Shown piece by piece: positions 24,300 through 33,982 of a DNA stretch of 64,000 bases. The DNA is from Lentzea albida (lineage in GTDB: Bacteria; Actinomycetota; Actinomycetes; Mycobacteriales; Pseudonocardiaceae). How positions within the stretch are numbered: position 1 is the first letter of the stretch; each line of letters begins with the position of its first letter. The DNA is taken from positions 62,001 through 126,000 of the forward strand of contig NZ_FOFV01000005.1 of assembly GCF_900111005.1 (NCBI RefSeq). Direction: 5' to 3'. Made by a program: the position numbers and the translations under genes. Below the pieces are notes generated by a model, which was not told the origin of the DNA, did not search any database, and saw only the letters and a list, made by a program, of their open reading frames with translations.

Positions 24300-26660
24300 T
24301 CACCACGACAGGAGAGCGTTCTCCCGCTCAAGGCGCAGACGTGTGTCACCGGCGTTGGGGCCTGCCAGCACGGTGAACGCACCGGGCTCGACCACCCATT
24401 CGCCCGCCCAGTGGCTGATGGCCCGCCGCGGGATCTCGACCACCGCCTCCACGCTCTCCCCCGGCCCTGCGGTCACGGCCGCGAACCCCGCCAGCCACCG
24501 CGCCGGTCTGACCACGGCGCTGTCCGGCCGGGACAGGTAGACCTGCACGACCTCGCGTCCGGGCCGGTGCCCGGTGTTGCGCACCCGGACTCGGACGACG
24601 TCGCGCTCGACCCGTGCTTCCTCGTAGTCCCAGGTGGTGTAGCCGAGTCCGTGGCCGAACCAGTACGCGGGCGCGACGTTCGTCGCCGCCCAAGCCCGGT
24701 AGCCGATGTCGAGACCTTCCTCGTACGGCAGCTTCTGAGCGACCGGCAGGAAGTCCTTCACCGGCACGTCTACCTCCTCGGCGGGCCACGTCGTCGGCAG
24801 CCGCCCGCCGGGTTCGCGGTCGCCGAACAGCACGTCCGCGAGACCGCCGCCGCCCTCCTGCCCCGGGAACCACGTCAGCAGCACGGCCGCGGCCTGTCCG
24901 CGCCAAGGCATCAGCACCGGACCACCCGAGTTGACCACGACCACGGTGTTCGGGTTCACCGCGCACACAGCGCCGACCAGCACGTCCTGCCCACCCGGCA
25001 ACGCGAGGGTGTGCCGATCGCGCCCTTCGCTCTCGATCGCGTCCGTGGTGCTGACGACGACCACCGCGACGTCACACCTCTTCGCCGCCTCGACCGCGGC
25101 CGCGAACTCGTCGTGTGCGGGCGGCGGCGGATCGGCGGCGAGCATCGACGCCATACCGGTGTCCTCGCCCAACTCGCGGCGGGCCACCACCTCCACGACG
25201 GTCCCCTCGGTGAGCGGCACCTCGACGTCGTGGTGCGGCGGCCGAAGGTGCTTGACGGCGGGATCGTCGGTGTCGACGGGCTGCACGACGTCAAGCACCC
25301 GCACGCCGTCGACGTCCAGCGTCAGCCTCCCGTACCCCGCGACCGCGAGCCGCCACGCCCCGGTCCGCGTGACGTGCAGGGCGGTGCTGATCTCCAGCAC
25401 CTCCGCGCCGGGCACCTCCCGGGTCTCGAGGATGCGGCCGGTCAGCCGGTGCTCGCGGAACAGCACCTCGTCGTCCGCGCCGAGCACGCGCACCAGCACG
25501 GGCGCGTCGACCGGCGTCGGCCGGTCGTCGATGCGGAGGCCGGGCGCGTGCACGGTCCCCGTCCGCCGGGTGAGGGCGTCGAGCAGGGAGTTCTCGGCGG
25601 ACGGGTACAGGCCGGAGCTGCCGCCGCCCTGGACGCGCGCGGCGGTCGCGCCGGGGCCGATGACGGCGGTGCTCAGGCCTGGGGCGAGGGGCAGGACTCC
25701 GTTGTTGCGCAGGAGAACCGTGCTCGAGGACACCGCCTCGCGAAGGAGGCGCTCGTCGGCGCCGAGCGGCTCCACCAGGCTCGGCACGACCGCAGTCGTC
25801 CCCTCCAGCGCCCCCACCCGCGCGGCCAGCCGCAGCAGCCGGAGCACCTTGTCGTCGACCAGCGCCTCCGGCACCTCCCCGGCCTCGACCGCCGCGACCA
25901 GCCGCTCCCCCCACGGCCCCCAGGGTCCCGGCATCGACAGGTCCTGCCCGGACACGGCCGACGCGACCGTCGTCCGCACCGCACCCCAGTCCGACACCAC
26001 CAGGCCGTCGAAGCCCCACTCGTCCTTCAAAGGGCTCGTGAGCATTGGACTCTCCGACATCGAGTGGCCGTTCACCGCGTTGTAGGCCGACATCACCGCC
26101 CACGCGCCCGCCTCGACGGCCGCCTCGAACGGGGCCAGGTACACCTCGCGCAGGGCTCGCTCGCCGACCAGCACGTCGTGGGTGAGGCGGTCGGTCTCGG
26201 TCTCGTTGGCGACGAAGTGCTTCGGCGTGGCCGCCACGCCGCCGGCCTGCACACCGCGCACGTACGCGACGCCCAGCCTCGCCGTGAGCAGCGGGTCCTC
26301 GGAGAAGCACTCGAAGTGGCGCCCGCCGTAGGGCGTGCGGTGCAGGTTGAGCACCGGCGCGAGCAGCACGTCCACGTCCTTGCGCCGCGCCTCGGCCGCC
26401 AGCAGGCCGCCCAGCCGCTCGACGAGGTCCTCGTCCCACGTCGCGGCGAGGGCGGACGGTGACGGCAGGGCCAGCGACGTGCGGCGTTCGTCCCAGCCGG
26501 GGCCACGCACGCCCGCCGGGCCGTCGGAGAACGTCATCGCACGCAGACCGACCAGCGGCTCGGCGCAGCTCTGCCAGACCGATCCGCCCGCCAGCAGCCG
26601 CACCTTGGCGGGCAGGTCGAGCTTGCCGACCAGGCGGACCAGCTCGTGGTCGTCGTGCAC
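24300..26660 (-). CDS. GH3 beta-glucosidase-type glycosidase
   Basis: A 786-residue glycoside hydrolase family 3 enzyme without a signal peptide, so cytoplasmic. The N-terminal barrel holds KHFVANETETDR and VVSDWGAV, the Asp being the nucleophile. The alpha/beta sandwich follows, with a PA14-like insert (about 385-500, with TGAWRLAVAGYGRLTLDVDG). The C-terminus is fibronectin III-like (GREVVQVYLSRP). PA14-bearing GH3 members often cleave short beta-glucans or beta-glucosides. The GTG at 26660 follows AAGGAGG at good spacing, and operator O5 sits directly upstream of that ribosome site. The lacI-type gene is next on the same strand. Confidence 0.92.
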   Translation of the reverse strand: MHDDHELVRLVGKLDLPAKVRLLAGGSVWQSCAEPLVGLRAMTFSDGPAGVRGPGWDERRTSLALPSPSALAATWDEDLVERLGGLLAAEARRKDVDVLLAPVLNLHRTPYGGRHFECFSEDPLLTARLGVAYVRGVQAGGVAATPKHFVANETETDRLTHDVLVGERALREVYLAPFEAAVEAGAWAVMSAYNAVNGHSMSESPMLTSPLKDEWGFDGLVVSDWGAVRTTVASAVSGQDLSMPGPWGPWGERLVAAVEAGEVPEALVDDKVLRLLRLAARVGALEGTTAVVPSLVEPLGADERLLREAVSSSTVLLRNNGVLPLAPGLSTAVIGPGATAARVQGGGSSGLYPSAENSLLDALTRRTGTVHAPGLRIDDRPTPVDAPVLVRVLGADDEVLFREHRLTGRILETREVPGAEVLEISTALHVTRTGAWRLAVAGYGRLTLDVDGVRVLDVVQPVDTDDPAVKHLRPPHHDVEVPLTEGTVVEVVARRELGEDTGMASMLAADPPPPAHDEFAAAVEAAKRCDVAVVVVSTTDAIESEGRDRHTLALPGGQDVLVGAVCAVNPNTVVVVNSGGPVLMPWRGQAAAVLLTWFPGQEGGGGLADVLFGDREPGGRLPTTWPAEEVDVPVKDFLPVAQKLPYEEGLDIGYRAWAATNVAPAYWFGHGLGYTTWDYEEARVERDVVRVRVRNTGHRPGREVVQVYLSRPDSAVVRPARWLAGFAAVTAGPGESVEAVVEIPRRAISHWAGEWVVEPGAFTVLAGPNAGDTRLRLERENALLSW
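24312..24323. promoter_or_regulatory. LacI-type operator O4 (GAGAGCGTTCTC), inside the GH3 3' end
   Basis: The same palindrome with one central change, lying within the last codons of GH3 and 21 bases before the lacI-type ATG. It probably gives the repressor control of its own gene. Weaker than the others because of the mismatch and coding constraint. Confidence 0.55.
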
Positions 26661-26672
26661 CGGGAAACCTCC

Positions 26673-26690
26673 TTGGAGAGCGCTCTCCAA
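26673..26690. promoter_or_regulatory. LacI-type operator O5 (TTGGAGAGCGCTCTCCAA)
   Basis: A perfect 18-bp palindrome 13 bases upstream of the GH3 start and next to its AAGGAGG ribosome site. A protein bound here would block transcription. Confidence 0.85.
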
Positions 26691-26836
26691 AGAGTCGGGG
26701 TGCGGAGCGCCGCTGTCAATGCGTCGGAAGGCGGCTTCTGACGTGAGGTCGCACGCGGAGGACGGCAGCCGGTGAGGCCCTGACCTGGGCACCCAGGCGG
26801 CAGCCGCTGGTCAGCGCCCCGACCGGCGAAACCGCG

Positions 26837-28048
26837 TCAGAACCCCGAAACCCGCGCCGATCGCGGGTCCGCCCCGGAGTCCAGCAACGCCGCCACCGGC
26901 AACGTCGCGGCGCCCACCGCCACCGCGTCCGGCCCCGTCCGCCCCAGCTCGATCCGCACCTGCCCGTACGGGTGCCGCAGCGCGTGGTCCGCGGTGGCCG
27001 CCACGATCTCGTCCAGCTTCCGCGCCCCGAGCGCGAGGCCCGCCCAGCCGCCGAGGACGACCCGCTCCGGGTTGAACAGGTTCACCAGGTTGGCGATGCC
27101 GGCACCCAGGTAGCCCACCGACTCGTCCACCACTCGGCGGGCGACGGCCGAGCGCGACGAGAGCAGGGCCTCCAGCGCCGACTGCTGGTCGGCCTCGGGA
27201 TCGTTGCGGCGCAAAGCTTCCCGGTACCGGGCGAGCATGGCCTCCGCTCCCGCGTACGCCTCCAGGCAGCCGCGCACGCCGCACCGGCAGCGCCGCCCGC
27301 CATAGACGATCGTGGTGTGGCCCCACTCCCCCGCGTTGCTGGTGGCGCCCCGGTGCACCACGCCGTCGGTCACCACGGCGACGCCGACGCCCGAGCCGAC
27401 CAGCACGATCACCGCGTGGCCCGCGCCGCGGCCCGCGCCGAACCACATCTCGGCCTGCCCCTGGGTCTTCGCGCCGTTCTCGACGAACAGGGGCGGCTCG
27501 ACGCCCGCCTCGCGGATCATCTTCTCCAGCGGGACGGCGTCCCAGCCGATGGTCTGCGCGTGCACGACGGCCGACGTCCCGCGCTCGACCGTGCCGGGCA
27601 CCCCGACGCCGACGCCGAGCACCGAGGAGGCCGCCACCCCCGTCGCGGTGAGGACCTCGCCGACACCCGCGGCGATCAGCTCGCTGACGGCGACGGGCTC
27701 CACGAAACCGAGCGGCTGATCCACTGTGGACAGACGGGTCATGGCGAGGTCGAACAGTTCGACCTTGATCCCCGTCTCGCCGACGTCGACCCCGATGACG
27801 TGCCCGAACGCCGGGTTGACGCGCAGCAGCACGCGCGGCCTGCCGCCATCGGACTCGACCGAGCCGGCCTCGACCAGGAGGCCCTCGTCGAGCAGTTCGC
27901 CGGTGATCGTGCTGGCGGTCGCGGCGCTCAGTCCGGTGCTCGCGCTGAGCTGCTGGCGGCTCAGCGGGCCGTCGAGGAACAGCGCCGTCAGGAGCACGGA
28001 ACGGTTCTGCTTGCGGAGGTCCCGGACGGTCGCCCGTGTACGCACCAT
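26837..28048 (-). CDS. ROK-family transcriptional regulator
   Basis: A 403-residue NagC/XylR-like repressor. The MarR-type winged helix is at about 10-70 (GPLSRQQLSASTGLSAATAS), followed by the ROK sugar-kinase-like domain with GVDVGETGIKVELFD, IVLVGSGVGVAVVTDG, and the zinc motif CRCGVRGCLEAYAG. The ATG at 28048 was preferred to a TTG 9 bases earlier. It diverges from the ABC importer operon, which it most likely represses until a sugar ligand arrives. It is upstream of GH3 on the same strand, with 176 bases and operator O5 between. Confidence 0.9.
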   Translation of the reverse strand: MVRTRATVRDLRKQNRSVLLTALFLDGPLSRQQLSASTGLSAATASTITGELLDEGLLVEAGSVESDGGRPRVLLRVNPAFGHVIGVDVGETGIKVELFDLAMTRLSTVDQPLGFVEPVAVSELIAAGVGEVLTATGVAASSVLGVGVGVPGTVERGTSAVVHAQTIGWDAVPLEKMIREAGVEPPLFVENGAKTQGQAEMWFGAGRGAGHAVIVLVGSGVGVAVVTDGVVHRGATSNAGEWGHTTIVYGGRRCRCGVRGCLEAYAGAEAMLARYREALRRNDPEADQQSALEALLSSRSAVARRVVDESVGYLGAGIANLVNLFNPERVVLGGWAGLALGARKLDEIVAATADHALRHPYGQVRIELGRTGPDAVAVGAATLPVAALLDSGADPRSARVSGF

Positions 28049-28244
28049 GAGCGCCAAGTTACTTCGCGCCTAAAAATAAGCCTCGGTTCGTGACCTGTTC
28101 GTTATTGACTTGCCCTCGCTGACAGGCGTCTACTCTACGGCGACCAGAGGGCCACCACGGCCTCACCCGCGATGGCACGCGCGGTCAACCTCTCCCAGCG
28201 CTCACTTGATTCTTCTCGCTTTCGTTGGAGAACAAGGAGTTTCC

Positions 28245-29903
28245 ATGAGAATGAGGCGTGTTTGCGCTGCCGTCGCCGCGACCGCCCTGGCGTTCACCGG
28301 CGCCTGTTCGGCCACGAACCCGGGCTCGGGCGGGAATTCCGCCGGGGTCCTCAACGTGGGCATGCCGAACGGACCGCAAACGGAGAACAACAACCCGTTC
28401 CTCAACTCGTCGGCGTCCTCGTCGCTCGGCTACCGGCGGTTGCTCTTCGAACCGCTCGCCATGGTGAACGAGGTCAAGGTGACCGACCAGCCGAAGCCTT
28501 GGCTGGCAACGAAGTTCACCTGGTCGGACAACTTCCACAAGCTGTCGCTCACCATTCGTGACGGCGTGACGTGGTCCGACGGCAAGCCGCTGACGGCCGA
28601 GGACGTGGCGTACACCTTCGAGCTGCTCAAGAACAACCCCGGGCTGAACATCGAAGGCGTGCCGTACCAGGACATCTCCTTCTCCGGCAGCGAGGTCACC
28701 GTCGGCTTCCCGAAGTCGCAGTTCGTCAACCAGAAGAAGATCCTCGAACAGTTCGTGGTGCCCAAGCACCAGTGGTCGACGTTCTCCAACCCGTCGACCG
28801 AGACGTTGAAGGACCCGATCGGCAGCGGGCCGTACACGCTGAAGTCGTTCACGCCGCAGACGGTCACGCTGTCGATCCGGGACAAGTACTGGCAGGAGCT
28901 CCCGAAGGTCAAGGAGCTGCGCTACACCTCCTACAGCGACAACAACGCGCAGACGAACGCTCTCGCCACCGGCGCCGCCGAGTGGAGCTTCGTGTTCATC
29001 CCCAACTACCAGGCCGCCTACACCAGCAAGGACCCGCAGAATCACAAGCTGTGGTTCCCGCCGGTGCTCGGCGTGCACGGCCTTTGGTTCAACACCAAGG
29101 CGAAGCCGTGGGACGACCCCGCGCTGCGCCGTGCCGCCAACATGGTGGTGAACCGCGACGACATCTTCATGCAGGGCGAGGCGGGCTACTTCTACCCGAA
29201 GGTCGACAACATCACCGGCATCCCCACTCCGGCCGGTGAGTCGTTCATCGCCCCGCAGTTCAAGGACAAGAAGATGTCCGTCGACGTCGAGGGCGCGAAG
29301 AAGGCGCTGACCGAGGCCGGCTACACCTTCGACGGCACCACGTTGAAGGGCAAGGACGGCGCTCCCGTCACGATCGAGCTGACCGTGCCGTCCGGCTGGT
29401 CGGACTACGTCACCGACCTCGAGATCATCAAGGACAACTTCTCCAAGATCGGCATCAACGCGACGGTCAACCTGCAGAACGCCGACGCGTGGACCAAGGC
29501 CCTCGACACCGGCGACTTCGGTGCCGCGATGCACTGGACCAACAACGGCCTGACGCTGTACGACATCTACCAGTCCATCATGGACGGTGCGCTGTACAAG
29601 CCGATCGGCGAGGCCGGTGTGAACGGCAACTACGGCCGTTTCGAGAGCCGGGCCGCGACCAAGGCGCTGGACGACTTCGCGAACGCGCCCGACGAGTCGG
29701 TGCGCAACGCGGCGCTGCAGGAGCTGCAGAAGATCTTCGTGCAGGAGATGCCCGTCATCATCACCTCCGCGGCCAACGGCGGCGGTCAGTACAGCACCAA
29801 GAACTGGATCGGCTGGCCGAGTGACCAGGACCAGTACGCTCCCGTGCAGCCCACCCTCGAAAACGCACTCGACATCGTCATGAAGCTGAGGCCTGCCTCG
29901 TGA
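28245..29903 (+). CDS. ABC transporter substrate-binding lipoprotein (SBP_bac_5)
   Basis: A 552-residue oligopeptide/dipeptide-type binding protein. The lipoprotein signal ends in a lipobox ALAFTGAC with the modified Cys at about residue 21. The family-5 core shows [28 protein letters not shown] text (here [20 protein letters not shown]) and [12 protein letters not shown]. The ATG at 28245 follows AAGGAG. It heads a tightly packed operon with two ATPases and two permeases. Family-5 binders take peptides or oligosaccharides; the ROK regulator and glucosidase next door favour a sugar, by inference. Confidence 0.92.
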   Translation: MRMRRVCAAVAATALAFTGACSATNPGSGGNSAGVLNVGMPNGPQTENNNPFLNSSASSSLGYRRLLFEPLAMVNEVKVTDQPKPWLATKFTWSDNFHKLSLTIRDGVTWSDGKPLTAEDVAYTFELLKNNPGLNIEGVPYQDISFSGSEVTVGFPKSQFVNQKKILEQFVVPKHQWSTFSNPSTETLKDPIGSGPYTLKSFTPQTVTLSIRDKYWQELPKVKELRYTSYSDNNAQTNALATGAAEWSFVFIPNYQAAYTSKDPQNHKLWFPPVLGVHGLWFNTKAKPWDDPALRRAANMVVNRDDIFMQGEAGYFYPKVDNITGIPTPAGESFIAPQFKDKKMSVDVEGAKKALTEAGYTFDGTTLKGKDGAPVTIELTVPSGWSDYVTDLEIIKDNFSKIGINATVNLQNADAWTKALDTGDFGAAMHWTNNGLTLYDIYQSIMDGALYKPIGEAGVNGNYGRFESRAATKALDDFANAPDESVRNAALQELQKIFVQEMPVIITSAANGGGQYSTKNWIGWPSDQDQYAPVQPTLENALDIVMKLRPAS

Positions 29904-30931
29904 CGGCCGAGGTAGCGCCGGCGGTCTCCGGGGCGGTCTCGACAGAGATCGTCCTGGAGGCCGACGGCCTCACCAAGCACTTCCCGATCAGCAAGCCGTT
30001 CTCGCGTGACAAGAAGGCCGTGCGCGCGGTCGAGGGCGTCTCGCTCCAGCTGCGCCGCGGCAGCGTCACGGCGCTCGTCGGCGAGTCCGGTTCCGGCAAG
30101 TCGACGGTCGCGCGGCTGCTCGCCCAGCTCTACCCGCTGACGTCGGGCGAGATCCGCCTGCACGGGGAGAACGTCGCCGTGCAGAAGGGTCTCACGCGCG
30201 GGCGGAAGTTCCGCGCGTACTGCCGCCGGGTCCAGATGATCTTCCAGGACCCGTTCGCGTCGCTCAACCCCGTGCACACCATCCGCTACCACCTGACCAG
30301 GGCCCTCACGATCCACGGCAACCGCGGCGACGACCTGGAGTCCTCGCTCGCGGACCTGCTGACCCGCGTGCACCTGACGCCGGCGGAGCGGTACCTCGAC
30401 CGGTACCCGCACGAGCTCTCCGGCGGGCAACGGCAGCGCGTGGCGATCGCCCGCGCGCTGGCGGCGAGCCCGGAGGTGCTGCTGGCCGACGAGCCGGTGT
30501 CCATGCTGGACGTGTCGATCCGGCTCGGTGTGCTGAACCTGTTGCGGGACCTGAAAGAGCGCCTGCACCTGTCCATCCTGTACATCACGCACGACATCGC
30601 GTCGGCGCGCTACTTCGCGGACGAGACGGTCGTGATGTACGCGGGTCAGGTCGTCGAGGGCGGCGAGAGCGAGACCGTCACGCAGAAGGCCGCGCACCCG
30701 TACACGCAGCTGCTGATCGAGTCCGCACCAGACCCCGACCGCCCGGCAGTGGAGGAGAAGGACGGCGGGGCCGGCGAACCCCCCTCCCTGATCGCACCAC
30801 CGCCGGGCTGTCGGTTCCACCCCCGCTGCCCGTTCGCGATGGACGTCTGCCGCACCGAGGTCCCGCCGCGCTTCGAACTCGGCGACGGGCACTTCGCGGC
30901 GTGCTGGCTGTACCGGGAGGAGGCGTCGTGA
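29900..30931 (+). CDS. ABC transporter ATP-binding protein, OppF/DppF type
   Basis: A 343-residue ATPase of the oligopeptide importer class. Walker A is [10 protein letters not shown] at about 65-74, the Q-loop is [13 protein letters not shown], the signature is [13 protein letters not shown], Walker B is [12 protein letters not shown], and the switch His is in ITHDIA. The C-terminal oligopeptide-transporter motif with clustered Cys ([15 protein letters not shown]) is present. The GTG start at 29900 overlaps the binding-protein stop by 4 bases, so translation is coupled. Confidence 0.93.
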   Translation: MTAEVAPAVSGAVSTEIVLEADGLTKHFPISKPFSRDKKAVRAVEGVSLQLRRGSVTALVGESGSGKSTVARLLAQLYPLTSGEIRLHGENVAVQKGLTRGRKFRAYCRRVQMIFQDPFASLNPVHTIRYHLTRALTIHGNRGDDLESSLADLLTRVHLTPAERYLDRYPHELSGGQRQRVAIARALAASPEVLLADEPVSMLDVSIRLGVLNLLRDLKERLHLSILYITHDIASARYFADETVVMYAGQVVEGGESETVTQKAAHPYTQLLIESAPDPDRPAVEEKDGGAGEPPSLIAPPPGCRFHPRCPFAMDVCRTEVPPRFELGDGHFAACWLYREEAS

Positions 30932-31908
30932 GCTACCTCCTCAAGCGCATCGGCTTCTACCTGCTCACGGTCTGGGCCGCGGTCACGATCAACTTCTTCG
31001 TGCCGCGGATGATCCCCGGCGACCCGGTGCAGGCGCTCATCACCAAGCAACGCGGGCAGATGACGAGCGAAGCGGTCCGCTCGCTGTACGTCCTCTTCGG
31101 ACTGGACAAGGACGAGAGCCTGGCGAGCCAGTACTTCTCCTACCTCGGCCAGCTCCTGCGCGGCGACCTCGGGATGTCGTTCACGTTCTTCCCGAGCCCG
31201 GTCGCGGACGTGATCGGCGACGGACTGCCGTGGACCGTCGGGCTCGTCGGCATCACGACGGTGATCGGGTTCTTCCTCGGCACCGCCGCGGGCGCCGTCG
31301 TGGGCTGGCGGCGCGGCACGTGGGCGGACTCGCTGATCCCGGTCACCACGTTCGTCTCGTCGATCCCGTACTTCTGGCTCGGCCTGGTCGCGATCGCGCT
31401 GCTCACCGGCCCGGGGAGCTTCTTCCCCGCGTCCGGCGCGTACGAGATCGGCCTGGTGCCGAACTGGGACTGGCAGTTCATCGGCAGCACCGTCCAGCAC
31501 GGCCTGCTGCCCGGCTTCACGATCCTGATCTCGTCGGTCAGCGGCTGGATCCTCAGCATGCGCAACATGATGGTGACGGTGTCGTCGGACGACTACGTCA
31601 CCGTCGCGCACGCCAAGGGCCTGCCGGAACGCCGGGTGATGCTCGCCTACGCCGCCCGCAACGCGTTGCTGCCCAACGTGTCCGGCTTCGCGCTGGCACT
31701 CGGGTTCATCGTCGGCGGCACCCTGCTGGTGGAGATCGTGTTCTCCTACCCCGGTCTCGGCCTGCAGCTGTTCCAGGCGGTCGGCGCCAAGGACTACCCG
31801 CTGCTGCAGGGCATCTTCCTCATCATCACGCTGTCCGTGCTGCTGGCGAACCTCCTCGCGGACGTCGCCTACCTCGCGCTGGACCCCCGCACCCGCAGGG
31901 AGGGCTGA
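30928..31908 (+). CDS. ABC transporter permease, OppB/DppB type
   Basis: A 326-residue membrane subunit with six main hydrophobic segments. The typical OppB start is [20 protein letters not shown], followed by [13 protein letters not shown]. The EAA coupling loop is [20 protein letters not shown] near residue 225. The GTG at 30928 overlaps the ATPase stop by 4 bases and follows GGAGGA. It pairs with the next gene to form the channel. Confidence 0.93.
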   Translation: MSYLLKRIGFYLLTVWAAVTINFFVPRMIPGDPVQALITKQRGQMTSEAVRSLYVLFGLDKDESLASQYFSYLGQLLRGDLGMSFTFFPSPVADVIGDGLPWTVGLVGITTVIGFFLGTAAGAVVGWRRGTWADSLIPVTTFVSSIPYFWLGLVAIALLTGPGSFFPASGAYEIGLVPNWDWQFIGSTVQHGLLPGFTILISSVSGWILSMRNMMVTVSSDDYVTVAHAKGLPERRVMLAYAARNALLPNVSGFALALGFIVGGTLLVEIVFSYPGLGLQLFQAVGAKDYPLLQGIFLIITLSVLLANLLADVAYLALDPRTRREG

Positions 31909-32789
31909 TGCGCAACAACCCCAAGGCGCTCACCGGTCTGGTCGCGCTCGGCGTCTTCGTCCTGTTCGCCGTCGTCGGTCCGTGGCTCGCGCCGTTCGAC
32001 CCGTCGACGCGCAGCAACGACCTGCTGCAGCCACCGTCGTCCGCGCACTGGTTCGGCACGACCCACCTGGGCCAGGACATCTTCAGCCAGGTCCTCGTGG
32101 GCACGCGCAGCGTCATCTTCGTCGGCGCGGTGGCGGGCGTCGTCGCCACCGTGCTGTCGGTGCTGGTCGGCGTCACGGCCGGCTACCTCAGCGGGTCGGC
32201 CGGTGAGGGACTCTCCGCGCTGTCCAACGTGTTCCTGGTGATCCCGGCGCTGCCGTTGATCGTCATCATCACCTCGTCGCTGCCCGAGACCAGCAACCTC
32301 ACGATCGCGCTGGTGATCGGCCTGACGTCGTGGGCGTGGAACGCGCGGGTGCTGCGCGCGCAAACGTTGTCGTTGCGCCGCAGGGACTACGTGGAGGCGG
32401 CGCGGGCGAACGGCGAGTCGACCTGGCGGATCATCCTGTTCGAGATCCTGCCGAACCTGACCGCCGTCATCGCGTCCGGTTTCGTCGGCACGGTGCTGTT
32501 CGCGGTGATCTCCGAGATCACGCTGGCGTTCATCGGCGTGTCCGACGCGGGCGGCTGGAACTGGGGCACGGTCCTGTACTGGGCCCAGTCGCAGCAGGCC
32601 CTCACCCAGGGCGCGTGGTGGTGGTTCGTCCCGGCCGGTCTGGCGATCGCGTTGCTCGGCACGGCGTTGTCGCTGGTCAACTTCGGCATCGACGAGTACG
32701 TCAACCCGCGCCTGCGCACCCGTTCGTCGACGCGGGGCGTGCGGATGCGCGTCGGCTTCACCCCCGTGCTCGCCAAGGAGACGTCATGA
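31908..32789 (+). CDS. ABC transporter permease, OppC/DppC type
   Basis: A 293-residue partner permease. It has an N-terminal transmembrane segment, the OppC linker FGTTHLGQDIFSQVLVGTRS, then five further segments and an EAA loop around VEAARANGESTWRIILFEIL. The ATG overlaps the previous stop by 1 base (TGATG). It completes the heterodimeric channel. Confidence 0.93.
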   Translation: MRNNPKALTGLVALGVFVLFAVVGPWLAPFDPSTRSNDLLQPPSSAHWFGTTHLGQDIFSQVLVGTRSVIFVGAVAGVVATVLSVLVGVTAGYLSGSAGEGLSALSNVFLVIPALPLIVIITSSLPETSNLTIALVIGLTSWAWNARVLRAQTLSLRRRDYVEAARANGESTWRIILFEILPNLTAVIASGFVGTVLFAVISEITLAFIGVSDAGGWNWGTVLYWAQSQQALTQGAWWWFVPAGLAIALLGTALSLVNFGIDEYVNPRLRTRSSTRGVRMRVGFTPVLAKETS

Positions 32790-33775
32790 AGGAACGCATT
32801 CTCGAAGTGCGCGGGCTGAACGTCGACTACGGCCTCGGCCCCGAGTCGGTCCGCGCGGTCCGCGACGTCGACCTGACCCTGCACCGGGGCGAGGTCCTGG
32901 GCCTGGCCGGGGAATCCGGCAGCGGGAAGTCCACTCTGGCGTACGGCATGACCAGGCTGCTGCCCCCGCCGGGCATCGTGGCGGGCGGCGAGGTGATCTA
33001 CACCCTCGACGACGGCTCGACCGTCGACCTGCTGCGGATCCGCGACGCGGACCTGCGGCGGCTGCGCTGGTCCGAGATCGCCATCGTGTTCCAGGGCGCG
33101 ATCAACTCGCTCAACCCGGTGCAGCGGATCTCGACGCAGCTCGTGGACGTGCTCAAGGCGCACTCGGCCCGTTCGACGCCGAAGGCCCGGCAGGACCGCG
33201 CCCGGGAACTGCTCGGCCTGGTCGGCATCGCCTCCGACCGGCTGCACAGCTACCCGCACCAGCTCTCCGGCGGCATGCGGCAGCGGGTGATGATCGCGAT
33301 GGCGCTCGCGCTGGAACCCCGAGTCGTCATCATGGACGAACCGACCACCGCGCTGGACGTCGTGGTGCAGCGCCAGATCCTGCGCACGCTCGTCGAACTG
33401 CGCGAGCGCCTCGGGTTCTCGGTCGTGTTCATCACGCACGACCTGTCGCTGCTGGTCGAGTTCTCGGACCGGATCGCGATCATGTACGCGGGCCAGGTCG
33501 TCGAGGAGGCGACGTCGGCCGACCTGTACCGCACTCCCCTGCACCCCTACAGCGACGGGTTGCTGCACTCGTTCCCGGCGCTGAAGGGCCCGAGGCGCGA
33601 GTTGTCGGGCATCGCGGGGTCGCCGCCGGACCTGCGGTCGATGCCGGGCGGGTGCCCGTTCCACCCGCGGTGCGGCCGGGCCATGGACGTCTGTGCGACG
33701 CGGACGCCGGTGCTGGGGCAGAGCACGGCGGGACGGTCGGTGGCCTGCTGGCTGCACCCGGTCTCGGTGGGCTGA
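32786..33775 (+). CDS. ABC transporter ATP-binding protein, OppD/DppD type
   Basis: A 329-residue second ATPase. Walker A is [12 protein letters not shown], the Q-loop FQGAINSLNPVQ, the signature QLSGGMRQRVMIA, Walker B VVIMDEPTTALD, the switch His in ITHDLS, and a C-terminal GCPFHPRCGRAMDVC motif. The ATG overlaps the previous stop by 4 bases. It is the last gene of the importer; no terminator hairpin follows, only a GC-rich repeat tract. Confidence 0.93.
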   Translation: MKERILEVRGLNVDYGLGPESVRAVRDVDLTLHRGEVLGLAGESGSGKSTLAYGMTRLLPPPGIVAGGEVIYTLDDGSTVDLLRIRDADLRRLRWSEIAIVFQGAINSLNPVQRISTQLVDVLKAHSARSTPKARQDRARELLGLVGIASDRLHSYPHQLSGGMRQRVMIAMALALEPRVVIMDEPTTALDVVVQRQILRTLVELRERLGFSVVFITHDLSLLVEFSDRIAIMYAGQVVEEATSADLYRTPLHPYSDGLLHSFPALKGPRRELSGIAGSPPDLRSMPGGCPFHPRCGRAMDVCATRTPVLGQSTAGRSVACWLHPVSVG

Positions 33776-33789
33776 GGGGAGGCAGGCGG

Positions 33790-33982
33790 GTCGGATCGGG
33801 TCGGGCCAGGGCGGTTGGGCCGGGTCAGGCGAGCCGGGCCGGTTCGGCCAGCCGTGTCAGGCGAGCCCGGTCACGCGAGCCGGACACGCGAGCCGGGTCG
33901 GGCGGGCCGGGTCGAGCGAGCCCGGTCAAGCGAGCCCGGTCAGGTCGGCCGGTCCCGCCAGCCAGCTCACGCCAGCCGGCTC
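33790..33982. repeat. Degenerate 14-bp tandem repeat tract
   Basis: About a dozen imperfect copies of a unit near CAGGCGAGCCCGGT, clearest at 33858-33950. It starts 15 bases after the importer operon and runs into the last codons of the XRE-type gene, whose C-terminal LSRLA and stop lie inside it. The copies differ too much to be a CRISPR array and have no spacers. Confidence 0.7.

Noticed and set aside
28110..28244. Upstream extension of the importer binding protein
   Set aside because: The lipoprotein signal and AAGGAG site fix the ATG at 28245; the added text has no membrane or lipoprotein character.
33790..33982. Repeat tract as a CRISPR array
   Set aside because: Units are about 14 bases, contiguous and degenerate, with no unique spacers and no cas genes nearby.
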